In this document: one piece after another, positions 1 through 8,038 of the stretch | Layout of the letters: every line of letters starts with the position of its first letter | How positions within the stretch are numbered: position 1 is the stretch's first letter | Source: UBA11891 sp003533785 | GTDB taxonomy: Bacteria > Bacteroidota > Bacteroidia > Flavobacteriales > Flavobacteriaceae | DNA: 64,000 bases | NCBI GenBank assembly: GCA_949511625.1 | Contig: CATFEX010000015.1 | Location: 7,057 to 71,056, forward strand | Direction: 5' to 3' | Position numbers and translations under genes: made by a program | Notes under the pieces: generated by a model | Databases searched by the model: none | Told to the model about the DNA's origin: nothing | Seen by the model: only the letters and a program-made list of their open reading frames with translations

Positions 1-266
1 CCATGCCCCTCGATGTGCTTGTGAACTATAAAGACGGCACCCAAGAAGTCTTTTATATTCCGATCGCTTTGATGCGAGGAACCAAGGAAAACCCATATGC
101 AGTCAAGTGGCGTATTTTGGAAGATTGGTCCTGGGCAAACCCGAATTATGATTTTTTTATCGATCGTCCATTGGATGGTATTGAATCCATAATCATTGAC
201 CCTACTTTCTTGATGGCTGACATAGACCGATCGGACAATTTCTATCCCAAACTTTTACAAAAATGA
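1..266 (+). CDS. C-terminal end of an M1-family metallopeptidase (partial)
   Basis: Only the last 87 or so residues lie in the window and the gene starts upstream. The tail has the look of the C-terminus of Bacteroidota M1 (aminopeptidase N-like) peptidases: a strand with YKDGTQEVFYIP, a WANPNY segment, and an IESIIIDP...MADIDR ending. The zinc site (HExxH) would lie outside the window, so activity cannot be judged. The stop codon overlaps the rnpA start by 4 nt (ATGA), so the two are probably co-transcribed. The family call rests on a short tail only. Confidence 0.6.
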   Translation, partial: MPLDVLVNYKDGTQEVFYIPIALMRGTKENPYAVKWRILEDWSWANPNYDFFIDRPLDGIESIIIDPTFLMADIDRSDNFYPKLLQK

Positions 267-619
267 AAATTCAGCGGCTTAAGGGCCGAAATGCGATTGA
301 TCTTTTATTTAGAGAGGGGAATGTAATAAAACAACACGCATTCTTGCTTCGTTACAAAGTCACTTCCATCGGGAGTGACATACACCTAGGCATTAGTGTG
401 CCAAAAAGCAAATTTGACAAAGCGGTTGACCGCAATCGAATTAAACGTCAACTTCGCGCTTTGGTTCGCCAAGAGGGAGACATTCTTTTCCATGGATTGG
501 AAGGACAAGGGCTCATAGGTATGTTGTTGTATCTAGACGAAAAAGAGCGCTCAAGCCCTCAAATAAAAAAATGTCTTATTGATCTTTTTGATTTACTCAG
601 GCCCAATAATAATCCCTAA
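263..619 (+). CDS. rnpA: Ribonuclease P protein component
   Basis: Protein subunit of RNase P, which binds the catalytic RNA and helps remove 5' leaders from pre-tRNAs. The 118-residue length is normal for the family. The signature basic motif RNRIKRQLR is at residues 57-65, after the GISVPKSKFDKAV strand-turn typical of RnpA. The start overlaps the stop of the preceding peptidase gene by 4 nt. The usual partner rpmH (ribosomal protein L34) is not upstream here. The 3' end overlaps the convergent acetyltransferase gene by 4 nt. Confidence 0.92.
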   Translation: MKIQRLKGRNAIDLLFREGNVIKQHAFLLRYKVTSIGSDIHLGISVPKSKFDKAVDRNRIKRQLRALVRQEGDILFHGLEGQGLIGMLLYLDEKERSSPQIKKCLIDLFDLLRPNNNP

Positions 620-1080
620 AGGCGGATCATTTCACAATGAGGGATTCCGTCCTCTAAGTATTCTTTTGCTGTTCCCCTAAAACCATGGGCTTCATAAAAT
701 CTCCGCAAGTGGGTTTGTGCAGATATTTTGACTGGTGGTGTGGTGTTGTTTTTCGATATTGATTTCAGGCAAAACCTCATTAATTGGTGGCCAACTCCTT
801 TTTTTCTATGGCCTGCATCAACTACAACTCGTCCTATGACTGCTTTTTTCTTCATCAACACACCTGGCAAGAAAATACGTGCATAGGCAACCAAGTTTTG
901 CTGATCGTAAGCAAGTACATGGAAAGCAAGACTGTCTTGCCCGTCTACATCCTGATAAACACAGTTTTGTTCTACAACAAAAACTTTTGATCGGAGTCGA
1001 TACACGTCGTGCAACTCCTTTATGCTTAGCGCCTTAAAAGGGCGGCTTACAAAGTTCAAAGATGAATTAGTTACAAGCAA
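616..1080 (-). CDS. ElaA-type GNAT N-acetyltransferase
   Basis: Predicted acetyltransferase of the GNAT superfamily, 154 residues. The ElaA subgroup is recognisable from FVVEQNCVYQDVDGQD at residues 34-49. The acetyl-CoA pyrophosphate-binding loop is RKKGVG at residues 92-97, following beta-4 (GRVVVD). The substrate is not known. It lies downstream of rpiB on the same strand with a 14-nt overlap, so the two are likely an operon. Its 3' end meets rnpA convergently. Confidence 0.8.
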   Translation of the reverse strand: MLVTNSSLNFVSRPFKALSIKELHDVYRLRSKVFVVEQNCVYQDVDGQDSLAFHVLAYDQQNLVAYARIFLPGVLMKKKAVIGRVVVDAGHRKKGVGHQLMRFCLKSISKNNTTPPVKISAQTHLRRFYEAHGFRGTAKEYLEDGIPHCEMIRL

Positions 1081-1498
1081 TTTTATCTACTCTATTTTTA
1101 TGTCTTCCCGCTTCAAATTTTGTGGAGAGAAAAACATCTACCATTTGTAATGCTTGAGGCAATGAAAGATAACGCGCAGGAAGGCTCAATATATTAGCGT
1201 CGTTATGTTGGCGTGCTAGTTCAGCAATTTCTTTCGTCCAGCAAAGGGCGGCGCGCACTTTTTGATGTTTGTTTGCTGTCATAGCAGCACCATTGCCGCT
1301 TCCACAAATAATGATCCCGAAATCGACGTTACCCTCTTGCACTGATTTTGCAACAGGGTGAATAAAGTCAGGGTAATCAACACTTTCTAGCACATTCGTG
1401 CCATAATTGTTAAGAGTGTTTCCTTTATTTTCAAGATGCTTTATAATGGCTTGTTTATAGTCCACACCCGCGTGATCGTTTCCAATACTTATCTTCAT
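1067..1498 (-). CDS. rpiB: Ribose-5-phosphate isomerase B
   Basis: RpiB/LacAB-family sugar-phosphate isomerase, 143 residues, interconverting ribose-5-phosphate and ribulose-5-phosphate in the non-oxidative pentose phosphate pathway. Visible family features are GNDHAG at residues 6-11 (with active-site His9), the catalytic Cys65 within CGSGNGAA, and HNDANILSLPAR from residue 98. It heads a two-gene operon with the ElaA-type acetyltransferase downstream. Its upstream region is a long AT-rich gap shared with rnr, which is divergent. LacA/B (galactose-6-phosphate isomerase) is related, but a lone copy in this context favours RpiB. Confidence 0.88.
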   Translation of the reverse strand: MKISIGNDHAGVDYKQAIIKHLENKGNTLNNYGTNVLESVDYPDFIHPVAKSVQEGNVDFGIIICGSGNGAAMTANKHQKVRAALCWTKEIAELARQHNDANILSLPARYLSLPQALQMVDVFLSTKFEAGRHKNRVDKIACN

Positions 1499-1975
1499 AA
1501 TACTAGGTTAATCGTTAATAGTATGCTTATTAAATGTGAATATCTATTATAAGTTTTTTTGGTCAACAGGATTCTTGTCTGTGATGAAAATAAAAAATAT
1601 AAACACCCAAAAATAACATCATCTTTTATATCAATCTTATTCAAAAAAAAATGTGGTTTCTCCACTATATTTTTAAGTTAACCTAAAAAAAATTACCACC
1701 AAACCTACTTATTAACCGTCTGTTTATATCTATACTAATCAATGAGTATCAGATCTTTATTAGATGATAATATTGGGATACTCGGTTTACATAAAATTAG
1801 TTTTTTTTTATCCAACAGCTTAGTAAAAAGTTATTGTATTAATTAACACTACATTATAATCACCATATTTTTTTAAGATTTTTAAAAAACAATATAGATA
1901 TATTAATTATAGTTCATAAAGTCTAAAGAGAGCCGTATTGAAAAGCGTAACTTTGTATCTAATAGTCAACTCATC
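1499..1975. other. AT-rich intergenic region between divergent rpiB and rnr
   Basis: About 477 bp with no convincing open frame on either strand and many A and T runs. It must hold the rpiB promoter (reading left) and the rnr promoter (reading right; see the -7 element at 1948-1955). There is one near match to a DnaA box (TTATCCAAC at about 1808-1816) but no cluster. No tRNA or obvious structured RNA was seen. Confidence 0.6.
1948..1955 (+). promoter_or_regulatory. -7 promoter element of rnr
   Basis: TAACTTTG is an exact match to the Bacteroidota -7 consensus TAnnTTTG. It lies 20 nt before the TTG start of rnr, giving a short leader. No clear -33 TTTG was found at the expected spacing. Confidence 0.6.
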
Positions 1976-4138
1976 TTGAAAAAGAAAAAAAAGGTAGAAA
2001 AACTCAAACAAAAGATACAGCGACACCTTCGCGAAAATCCTAAGAAAAGCTTTAATCACAAGCAACTCTCTGCTCTTTATGGGTTTAACAGCACCCAAGA
2101 TAGAAATGCTGTTATTCAATGTTTACAACAACTTAAAGGGCAAAAATTGATTTATGAAACAAAAAGGGGAATGTACCTGTGGGGAGGAAAAAAGGAAGAA
2201 TATTTTGAGGGGAAGTTAGAAGTAATAGGAAGTGGGAACGGCTACGTTGTTCTGGAAGATAAGGACGATATCTTTGTAGCAAGAAAAAACCTAAAAGGGG
2301 CATTCCATGGTGATTGGGTTAAAGTATTTATATATCCGAAAAGGAATAGAGGTAGGAGTGAGGGAGAAATAGCAGAGATCGTTCAGCGAAAGAAAATAAA
2401 TTTTGTTGGCACTCTACAACGACAAAAAGATTTTGGTTTTGTTCTTACTCAAGGGATACATATGTATACTGATTTTTTTATCCCAGGAGAGGAATTAAAA
2501 GGATTTGAAGATGGGGATAAAGTAGAAGTAGAATTAACGGGCTGGCCCAAAAAAGCATCATCACCAAACGGAAAAATATTAAGAAGCCTTGGAAAACCAG
2601 GAGTTCTAAATACTGAAATGCATACGATACTTTTAGAATATGGCCTCCCTGCTGCATTTGAAAAAGAATTAGAAGAAGCGGCTAACCAAATCCCAACAGC
2701 TATAACACAAGAGGAAATAGACAAAAGGAAGGATTTTAGAGAAGTACTTACGTTTACAATAGACCCTATATCTGCAAAGGATTTTGACGATGCCATCTCC
2801 TTTCAAAAGTTAAAAAATGGACATTATGAAATTGGTGTTCATATTGCAGATGTGTCTCATTATGTAGATGAAGAATCTATTTTAGATGATGAAGCCTATC
2901 AAAGAGGAACATCCGTTTATTTAGTAGATCGAGTCGTACCGATGCTGCCAGAAAATTTATCGAACGGTTTGTGTTCTCTTCGTCCAAATGAGGAAAAACT
3001 AACCTACGCTGCAGTATTTGAGGTGGACACAAAGGGCACACTCCACAAAGAGTGGTTTGGTAAAACTGTTATTTGTTCCAATCATCGTTTTGCTTATGAA
3101 GAAATTCAATATGTACTAGACACCAATGGGGCAACAGTAGCCGAAAGCCATTCTTTAACGGGTAAAGAATACACCATTCCTAAAACAACGATCTTTGCAA
3201 TTAGTGAACTTAATCGATTGGCTCAATTGTATAGAAAGCAACGCATGTTGGCTGGTGCTATATCTTTTGATCGTAAAGAAATACAGTTTCGCTTAGACGA
3301 AAAAGACCATCCTGAGTACGTTTACTTCAAAGAGTCAAAAGCGGCACACCAGTTAATTGAAGAGTGGATGTTGATGGCAAATAGATCGGTAGCTACTTTT
3401 ATAGGAAAGCAAAACCCTAAAAAACCTTTTGTTTATCGTGTTCATGATGAGCCCGATCAGGATAAACTTGACAACTTACAACAAGTGGTTAAAACGTTTG
3501 GGTATGCATTTAACTCAAATTCAAAACAATTAAATAAAGAAATCAATTCCTTACTGAAAACAACACATGGAAAGAAAGAGCAGCACATGATTGATACGCT
3601 TACTTTACGCTGTATGAGTAAAGCTGTTTATACGACAGACAATATTGGTCATTACGGTTTGGGTTTTGATTATTATAGCCATTTCACTTCGCCTATTCGC
3701 CGCTACCCTGATGTCTTGGTTCATCGTTTATTAGATTTTTATCTAAATGGAGGGAAAAACATAAATAAAGAACTTTTAGAAGAAGCATGCAATCATACAT
3801 CACAACGAGAACAATTAGCTACAAAAGCGGAAAGAGAATCCATAAAGTTTATGCAGGTCAAGTTTATGGAAGACAAAGTGGGTCAAAAATTTGATGGAAT
3901 TATCTCAGGAATAACGGAACGAGGTATTTATGTAGAAATAATAAGCAACAAATGTGAAGGGATGATTGCAGCACGAGATATGTCAGGAGATCACTTTTAT
4001 TTCGACGAACAACAGCACGCAATGATTGGGCAAAAGACAAATCAAACATTTACACTTGGCGATCCAATATCAATTGTTGTAAAATCAGCGAACCTCTCAA
4101 AAAAACAATTGGATTTTGTCCTACCTTCAAATAATTAA
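1976..4138 (+). CDS. rnr: Ribonuclease R (RNB-family 3'-5' exoribonuclease)
   Basis: Processive 3'-5' exoribonuclease that degrades structured RNA. The 720-residue protein begins with a Lys-rich N-terminus and a winged-helix segment, followed by cold-shock-like OB domains (about residues 75-200), the RNB catalytic domain from about residue 250, and a C-terminal S1 domain (about 635-716). The RNB metal-binding signature is DPISAKDFDDAIS at residues 263-275. The start is a TTG codon, chosen because it follows a good -7 element and gives the usual N-terminus (MKKKKK); no ATG lies nearby upstream. The base composition is markedly AT-rich. Confidence 0.92.
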   Translation: MKKKKKVEKLKQKIQRHLRENPKKSFNHKQLSALYGFNSTQDRNAVIQCLQQLKGQKLIYETKRGMYLWGGKKEEYFEGKLEVIGSGNGYVVLEDKDDIFVARKNLKGAFHGDWVKVFIYPKRNRGRSEGEIAEIVQRKKINFVGTLQRQKDFGFVLTQGIHMYTDFFIPGEELKGFEDGDKVEVELTGWPKKASSPNGKILRSLGKPGVLNTEMHTILLEYGLPAAFEKELEEAANQIPTAITQEEIDKRKDFREVLTFTIDPISAKDFDDAISFQKLKNGHYEIGVHIADVSHYVDEESILDDEAYQRGTSVYLVDRVVPMLPENLSNGLCSLRPNEEKLTYAAVFEVDTKGTLHKEWFGKTVICSNHRFAYEEIQYVLDTNGATVAESHSLTGKEYTIPKTTIFAISELNRLAQLYRKQRMLAGAISFDRKEIQFRLDEKDHPEYVYFKESKAAHQLIEEWMLMANRSVATFIGKQNPKKPFVYRVHDEPDQDKLDNLQQVVKTFGYAFNSNSKQLNKEINSLLKTTHGKKEQHMIDTLTLRCMSKAVYTTDNIGHYGLGFDYYSHFTSPIRRYPDVLVHRLLDFYLNGGKNINKELLEEACNHTSQREQLATKAERESIKFMQVKFMEDKVGQKFDGIISGITERGIYVEIISNKCEGMIAARDMSGDHFYFDEQQHAMIGQKTNQTFTLGDPISIVVKSANLSKKQLDFVLPSNN

Positions 4139-4162
4139 TACCTTTTATAACAATTAACCGTC

Positions 4163-4858
4163 ATGTCTCGTTACTTATTGTTCTTTTTTTTATTCTCAAC
4201 TCTTTCGTTTGCTCAACCCAATGCTTTAGAAAGCACAAATACACGCATAGTTGAATTATCGCCATACATTAATTTAAAAGTGTATTCAGGCATTTCCATC
4301 ACGCTGCACACGTCCGATACGGACAGCTTAGTTATCCGATCAGAAACACCGGAAGAAGTTGTAGCCGTATTGAAGGGCAATACGCTCAAGTTGAGATTAG
4401 GATTAGAATATCTTCTTCAGAAATCAGAGACCAGTATAGAAGTGCACCATTCTCAACCTTTAGACTTAATTGACCTAAGTCAAGGTTCACAATTAACCAC
4501 AGAAGAACCTATTGAACAAACAAGCTTATCATTGGTCTTACAAGAAGGGTCAATGGCCGAAATTGAACTTTCTGTATCACGTTTGAATGCCAAGGTTCAA
4601 TCTGGGGCGAAGCTTTTTCCTTTTGGTAATGCAAAAAATGTGGTTGTTAGTTGTACATCTGGCGGGGTTTGTGAGGCAGATCAGCTTAGTGCGGAACAAG
4701 TAGATGTAAAGGCCAGTTTCGGAAGTGTTGCCTATGTCAAAGCAACTGCTTTAGTGGATGCTAAGGCAAGCGTTAATTCTACAATTCGTGTACACGGAAC
4801 GCCAACAAAGTTGATAAGTAAAGAATCGGTAGGCGGTAAAGTAATTGAAATGAAATAA
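4163..4858 (+). CDS. Exported DUF2807 (head GIN domain) protein
   Basis: 231-residue protein with a cleavable signal peptide (MSRYLLFFFLFSTLSFA, cut before QPN). The rest resembles the DUF2807/putative auto-transporter adhesin head GIN domain: LKVYSGISITLH near the start, then repeated short beta strands rich in Ser, Val and Gly that suggest a beta-helix. Function is unknown; proteins of this fold in Bacteroidota are envelope or secreted. It follows rnr by 24 nt and may be read from the same transcript. It is convergent with tRNA-Cys. Confidence 0.72.
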   Translation: MSRYLLFFFLFSTLSFAQPNALESTNTRIVELSPYINLKVYSGISITLHTSDTDSLVIRSETPEEVVAVLKGNTLKLRLGLEYLLQKSETSIEVHHSQPLDLIDLSQGSQLTTEEPIEQTSLSLVLQEGSMAEIELSVSRLNAKVQSGAKLFPFGNAKNVVVSCTSGGVCEADQLSAEQVDVKASFGSVAYVKATALVDAKASVNSTIRVHGTPTKLISKESVGGKVIEMK

Positions 4859-4882
4859 AAAACCCAAGTTAATCAACTTGGG
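4854..4882 (-). terminator. Rho-independent terminator after tRNA-Cys
   Basis: An 8-bp perfect hairpin, CCCAAGTT-AATC-AACTTGGG at 4863-4882. On the minus strand it is followed by a T run (the A run at 4855-4862 on the plus strand), so it most likely ends the tRNA-Cys transcript. It may act weakly for the convergent gene too. Confidence 0.75.
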
Positions 4883-4889
4883 CTGGTAG

Positions 4890-4960
4890 AGGCACCGAGC
4901 GGATTCGAACCGCTGTACAAGCTTTTGCAGAGCTCTGCCTAGCCACTCGGCCACGGTGCC
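4890..4960 (-). tRNA. tRNA-Cys(GCA)
   Basis: Read on the minus strand it folds as a standard cloverleaf of 71 nt. The acceptor GGCACCG pairs with CGGTGCC, the T arm is GCGG-TTCGAAT-CCGC, and the anticodon stem GAGCT/AGCTT encloses loop CTGCAAA, giving anticodon GCA. Base 73 is U, the known identity base for cysteine tRNA. The CCA end is not encoded. A terminator follows directly. Confidence 0.95.
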
Positions 4961-4974
4961 TGAATGCGGTAAAG

Positions 4975-5358
4975 TTACACATTTCCCTTGGGTACCCAAT
5001 TTTTTCTCTTTTGCTTCAAACGCACACCCACTGAATAAACATTGGCATTTATCGGCGGATTTAGTTTATGTATATGAACATCTAAAGCACTAATTGTCGG
5101 ATGAGAACGGAATAATTGATCGTGGATTTTATAAAGTACCGTCTCAATCAATTTGCAGGGCTTTTTCATTGTATTCAAAACAGCCGCCGTGATGCTAACA
5201 TAATCAACGGTGTCTTCTAAAGCATCTGTTTGGGCTGACGCCTCCAGGCATGTCGTCACAATCACATCAATTCGGTAGCAGGTGCCAATTTTGGTTTCCT
5301 CAACCAAACACCCATGAAAAGCATAACACCGTATGTCGTTAACATAAATTTTTCCCAT
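4975..5358 (-). CDS. folB: Dihydroneopterin aldolase
   Basis: 127-residue FolB-family enzyme of folate synthesis, converting dihydroneopterin to hydroxymethyl-dihydropterin and glycolaldehyde. Visible features are the N-terminal strand with YAFHGCLVEE (pterin-binding region with the conserved Glu pair), DTVDYVSI in the middle, and a conserved Lys in the C-terminal HKLNPP segment. The gene lies just upstream of tRNA-Cys on the same strand and is divergent from glnS. A -7 element sits only 5 nt before the ATG, so the mRNA may have almost no leader. Confidence 0.88.
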   Translation of the reverse strand: MGKIYVNDIRCYAFHGCLVEETKIGTCYRIDVIVTTCLEASAQTDALEDTVDYVSITAAVLNTMKKPCKLIETVLYKIHDQLFRSHPTISALDVHIHKLNPPINANVYSVGVRLKQKRKNWVPKGNV

Positions 5359-5363
5359 AGCCG

Positions 5364-5371
5364 CAAAGATA
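5364..5371 (-). promoter_or_regulatory. -7 promoter element of folB, 5 nt from the ATG
   Basis: TATCTTTG on the minus strand, an exact TAnnTTTG match. Only five bases separate it from the folB ATG, so initiation would fall at or next to the start codon. Confidence 0.6.
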
Positions 5372-5408
5372 ATCCCTTCCGATAAGCTAGGGGAATAATC
5401 GTTTATAA

Positions 5409-5416
5409 TATCTTTG
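5409..5416 (+). promoter_or_regulatory. -7 promoter element of glnS
   Basis: TATCTTTG, an exact TAnnTTTG match 17 nt before the glnS ATG. It is back to back with the folB promoter, 37 bp away. Confidence 0.6.
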
Positions 5417-5433
5417 TATGAAAATGGAAGACG

Positions 5434-7107
5434 ATGTCAGATGCGACCAAAGGAATGAATTTTATAGAACAAATCATCGAGGAAGACTTGGCGTCTAATT
5501 ATAAACAAAACCAGTTGAGATTTCGCTTTCCACCTGAGCCTAACGGATACCTTCATATTGGCCATGTTAAGGCAATCTGTCTCAACTTTGGGTTAGGCGT
5601 AAAATACAAAGCACCGGTTAATCTTCGTTTTGATGACACCAATCCCGTTAAAGAAGAAACCGTATATGTAGAGGGCATCATGAATGACATTCAATGGTTG
5701 GGGTTCCAATGGGATAAAGTGGTCTATGCCTCTGATTATTTTGATCAACTATACCGTTGGGCGTTGTATTTGATAGAGAAGGGTGTAGCGTATGTCGATT
5801 CACAAGACTCTGCTAGTATAGCCGCTCAAAAGGGCACTCCCACCCAGCCCGGAACAGAAAGCCCATACAGAAACCGCAGCATAAAAGAAAATAGAACTCT
5901 TTTTGAAGCGATGAAAGCAGGTGAACACAAACAGGGATCGCACGTCCTTCGCGCCAAAATAGATATGAGTGCACCCAACATGTTGCTGCGGGACCCCATT
6001 ATGTACCGGATTCTTTTTGAGGCTCATCATAGAACAGGAGACCGCTGGTGTATTTATCCAATGTACGACTGGACGCATGGGGAATCCGATTATATAGAAA
6101 AAATCTCGCATTCCTTGTGCACTTTGGAATTTAAGCCCCACAGAGAGCTTTATGATTGGTTTTTAAGCGCACTTTCTCCTTTGAAGGGCCTTCGCCCCAA
6201 ACAACGAGAGTTCTCTCGGCTGAATCTTTCCTACACGGTTACCAGTAAGCGGAAGCTCGCACAGTTGATCGATAAAGGTCACGTCAGCGGATGGGATGAT
6301 CCTAGAATGCCTACGATTGCTGGTCTTCGGCGAAGAGGATATACTCCCAAAGCATTGCAACAGTTTGTGACTACAGCGGGAATTTCAAAGCGTGAAAACA
6401 TTATAGATGTTGGTCTATTGGAGTTCTGTGTTCGTGAAGACTTAAATAAATCTGCAGCGCGTGTGTTTTCTGTTTTAGATCCAATTAAACTCACGATAGA
6501 GAATTTTCCTGACAACCAAACAGAAACTCTTATTGGCCAATTGAATCCTGAGGACCCTGCTGCAGGGACACGTGAAATTCCTTTTTCTAAGCATCTGTAT
6601 ATTGAACAAGACGACTTTAAAGAGAATGCAAACCGTAAATTCTTCCGTCTTACTTTAGGTAAAGAAGTGCGATTAAAAAATGCCTATATCATAAAAGGAG
6701 AATCCGTTGTAAAAGACAATATGGGAGATATAGTAGAAATCATATGTAGTTATGATCCAGACAGCAAAAGCGGCTCAGGCAGTGAGGCCAGTCAAAGAAA
6801 GGTAAAAGGGACACTGCATTGGGTCTCCCAAAAAGAAGCAGTGCCTATCCTCGTTCGTAATTATGATCGCCTTTTTGCACACCCGAGTCCTGATAAAGGA
6901 GAAGAAGACTTTCTAAACCATCTCAATCCCGATTCATTCAGCGAAGCTAAAGCTTTTGCAGAGCCACACATACGGACCACCGTTGTAGGGGAACCTTGTC
7001 AATTTCAACGTAAAGGTTACTATGTCTTAGATCCCGATAGCGAAAAGTATGGTCAATTAATTTTCAATAAGACCGTAGGACTCCGAGACAATTGGTCTAA
7101 ACCTTAG
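5434..7107 (+). CDS. glnS: Glutaminyl-tRNA synthetase
   Basis: Class I aminoacyl-tRNA synthetase charging tRNA-Gln, 557 residues, a normal bacterial length. The HIGH-type motif is PNGYLHIGH at residues 36-44, followed by FDDTNP (about 65-70). The KMSKS-type loop reads TVTSKRKL at about residues 267-274, where most bacterial GlnRS have VMSKR, so Met is replaced by Thr. The C-terminal anticodon-binding beta-barrels are present, ending near residue 550. The start was chosen at the ATG after the promoter. Its 3' end overlaps the convergent SPFH gene by 11 nt. Confidence 0.95.
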   Translation: MSDATKGMNFIEQIIEEDLASNYKQNQLRFRFPPEPNGYLHIGHVKAICLNFGLGVKYKAPVNLRFDDTNPVKEETVYVEGIMNDIQWLGFQWDKVVYASDYFDQLYRWALYLIEKGVAYVDSQDSASIAAQKGTPTQPGTESPYRNRSIKENRTLFEAMKAGEHKQGSHVLRAKIDMSAPNMLLRDPIMYRILFEAHHRTGDRWCIYPMYDWTHGESDYIEKISHSLCTLEFKPHRELYDWFLSALSPLKGLRPKQREFSRLNLSYTVTSKRKLAQLIDKGHVSGWDDPRMPTIAGLRRRGYTPKALQQFVTTAGISKRENIIDVGLLEFCVREDLNKSAARVFSVLDPIKLTIENFPDNQTETLIGQLNPEDPAAGTREIPFSKHLYIEQDDFKENANRKFFRLTLGKEVRLKNAYIIKGESVVKDNMGDIVEIICSYDPDSKSGSGSEASQRKVKGTLHWVSQKEAVPILVRNYDRLFAHPSPDKGEEDFLNHLNPDSFSEAKAFAEPHIRTTVVGEPCQFQRKGYYVLDPDSEKYGQLIFNKTVGLRDNWSKP

Positions 7108-8038
7108 GGTCCTCCCCTTCTTTTTTTCTCTGATTTTCTGCTTTCATTGCTTCTCCAATCTGATTGCTAGCAGAGAAAGACGCAACCATATTATTGAGCA
7201 TATCACTCCCTGCTTGTGGAGAATTAGGGAGGAGTATCAGGTTGGAATTGGTTTCTTCCCCTATAGATTGGAGGGTATCATAGTGCTGGGTGACTACGAT
7301 TAGTGCGGATGCCTCTTGTGAATTTATTCCCACATTGTTGAGCACATCCACAGACTCTTCTAGACCTCGTGCAATTTCTCTTCGTTGATCCGCAATACCT
7401 TGTCCCTGTAAACGCTTGCTTTCTGCTTCTGCTTTGGCCTTTTCAACGATCAATATTCGGGCGGCGTCCCCTTCGTATTGAGCAGCTACCTTTTGACGCT
7501 CAGCGGCATTGATCCGGTTCATGGCCGTTTTCACTTCTTTATCAGGATCGATGTCCGTGACCAAAGTTTTAATTATATCATACCCATAATTAATCATCGC
7601 ATCATTGAGTTCACTCTTTACTGCAATTGCAATTTCATCTTTTTTCTCAAAGACATCATCTAATTTCATTTTAGGGACGACAGCCCGAACAACGTCAAAG
7701 ACATAGGAAGTAATTTGGTCTTGTGGAAAATCCAACTTGTAAAACGCTTCATATACTTTAGCAGGAACGACTCGATATTGTACCGAGACCTTAAGTTTCA
7801 CAAAGACATCATCTTTCGTTTTAGTTTCTACAATAACATCCAATTGTAAAATCCGAAGGCTAACCCGCCCTGATATTTTATCAATAATTGGAATTTTAAT
7901 GTGAAGCCCAGGTTTACGAATAGCAATAAACCTCCCAAATCGTTCAACCACAGCGGAAGTTTGTTGCTTCACAATAAATAAGCCCGAAAGAACGAGTAAG
8001 ACAAGGAAAAGAAATAACAGAATGTATGCTAAGTTCAT
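7097..8038 (-). CDS. SPFH/Band 7 (stomatin-like) membrane protein
   Basis: 313 residues: one N-terminal transmembrane helix (about residues 3-23), then an SPFH/Band 7 domain with VVERFGRF and GLHIKIPIIDKI, then an Ala/Glu/Lys-rich coiled coil (about 190-240) and a Gly-free polar tail. These proteins oligomerise into membrane microdomain scaffolds, often with a protease. It resembles the QmcA/stomatin-paraslipin group. No NfeD partner is adjacent. The start overlaps the end of gltX by 4 nt, so it is the second gene of a gltX operon. Confidence 0.85.
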   Translation of the reverse strand: MNLAYILLFLFLVLLVLSGLFIVKQQTSAVVERFGRFIAIRKPGLHIKIPIIDKISGRVSLRILQLDVIVETKTKDDVFVKLKVSVQYRVVPAKVYEAFYKLDFPQDQITSYVFDVVRAVVPKMKLDDVFEKKDEIAIAVKSELNDAMINYGYDIIKTLVTDIDPDKEVKTAMNRINAAERQKVAAQYEGDAARILIVEKAKAEAESKRLQGQGIADQRREIARGLEESVDVLNNVGINSQEASALIVVTQHYDTLQSIGEETNSNLILLPNSPQAGSDMLNNMVASFSASNQIGEAMKAENQRKKEGEDPKV

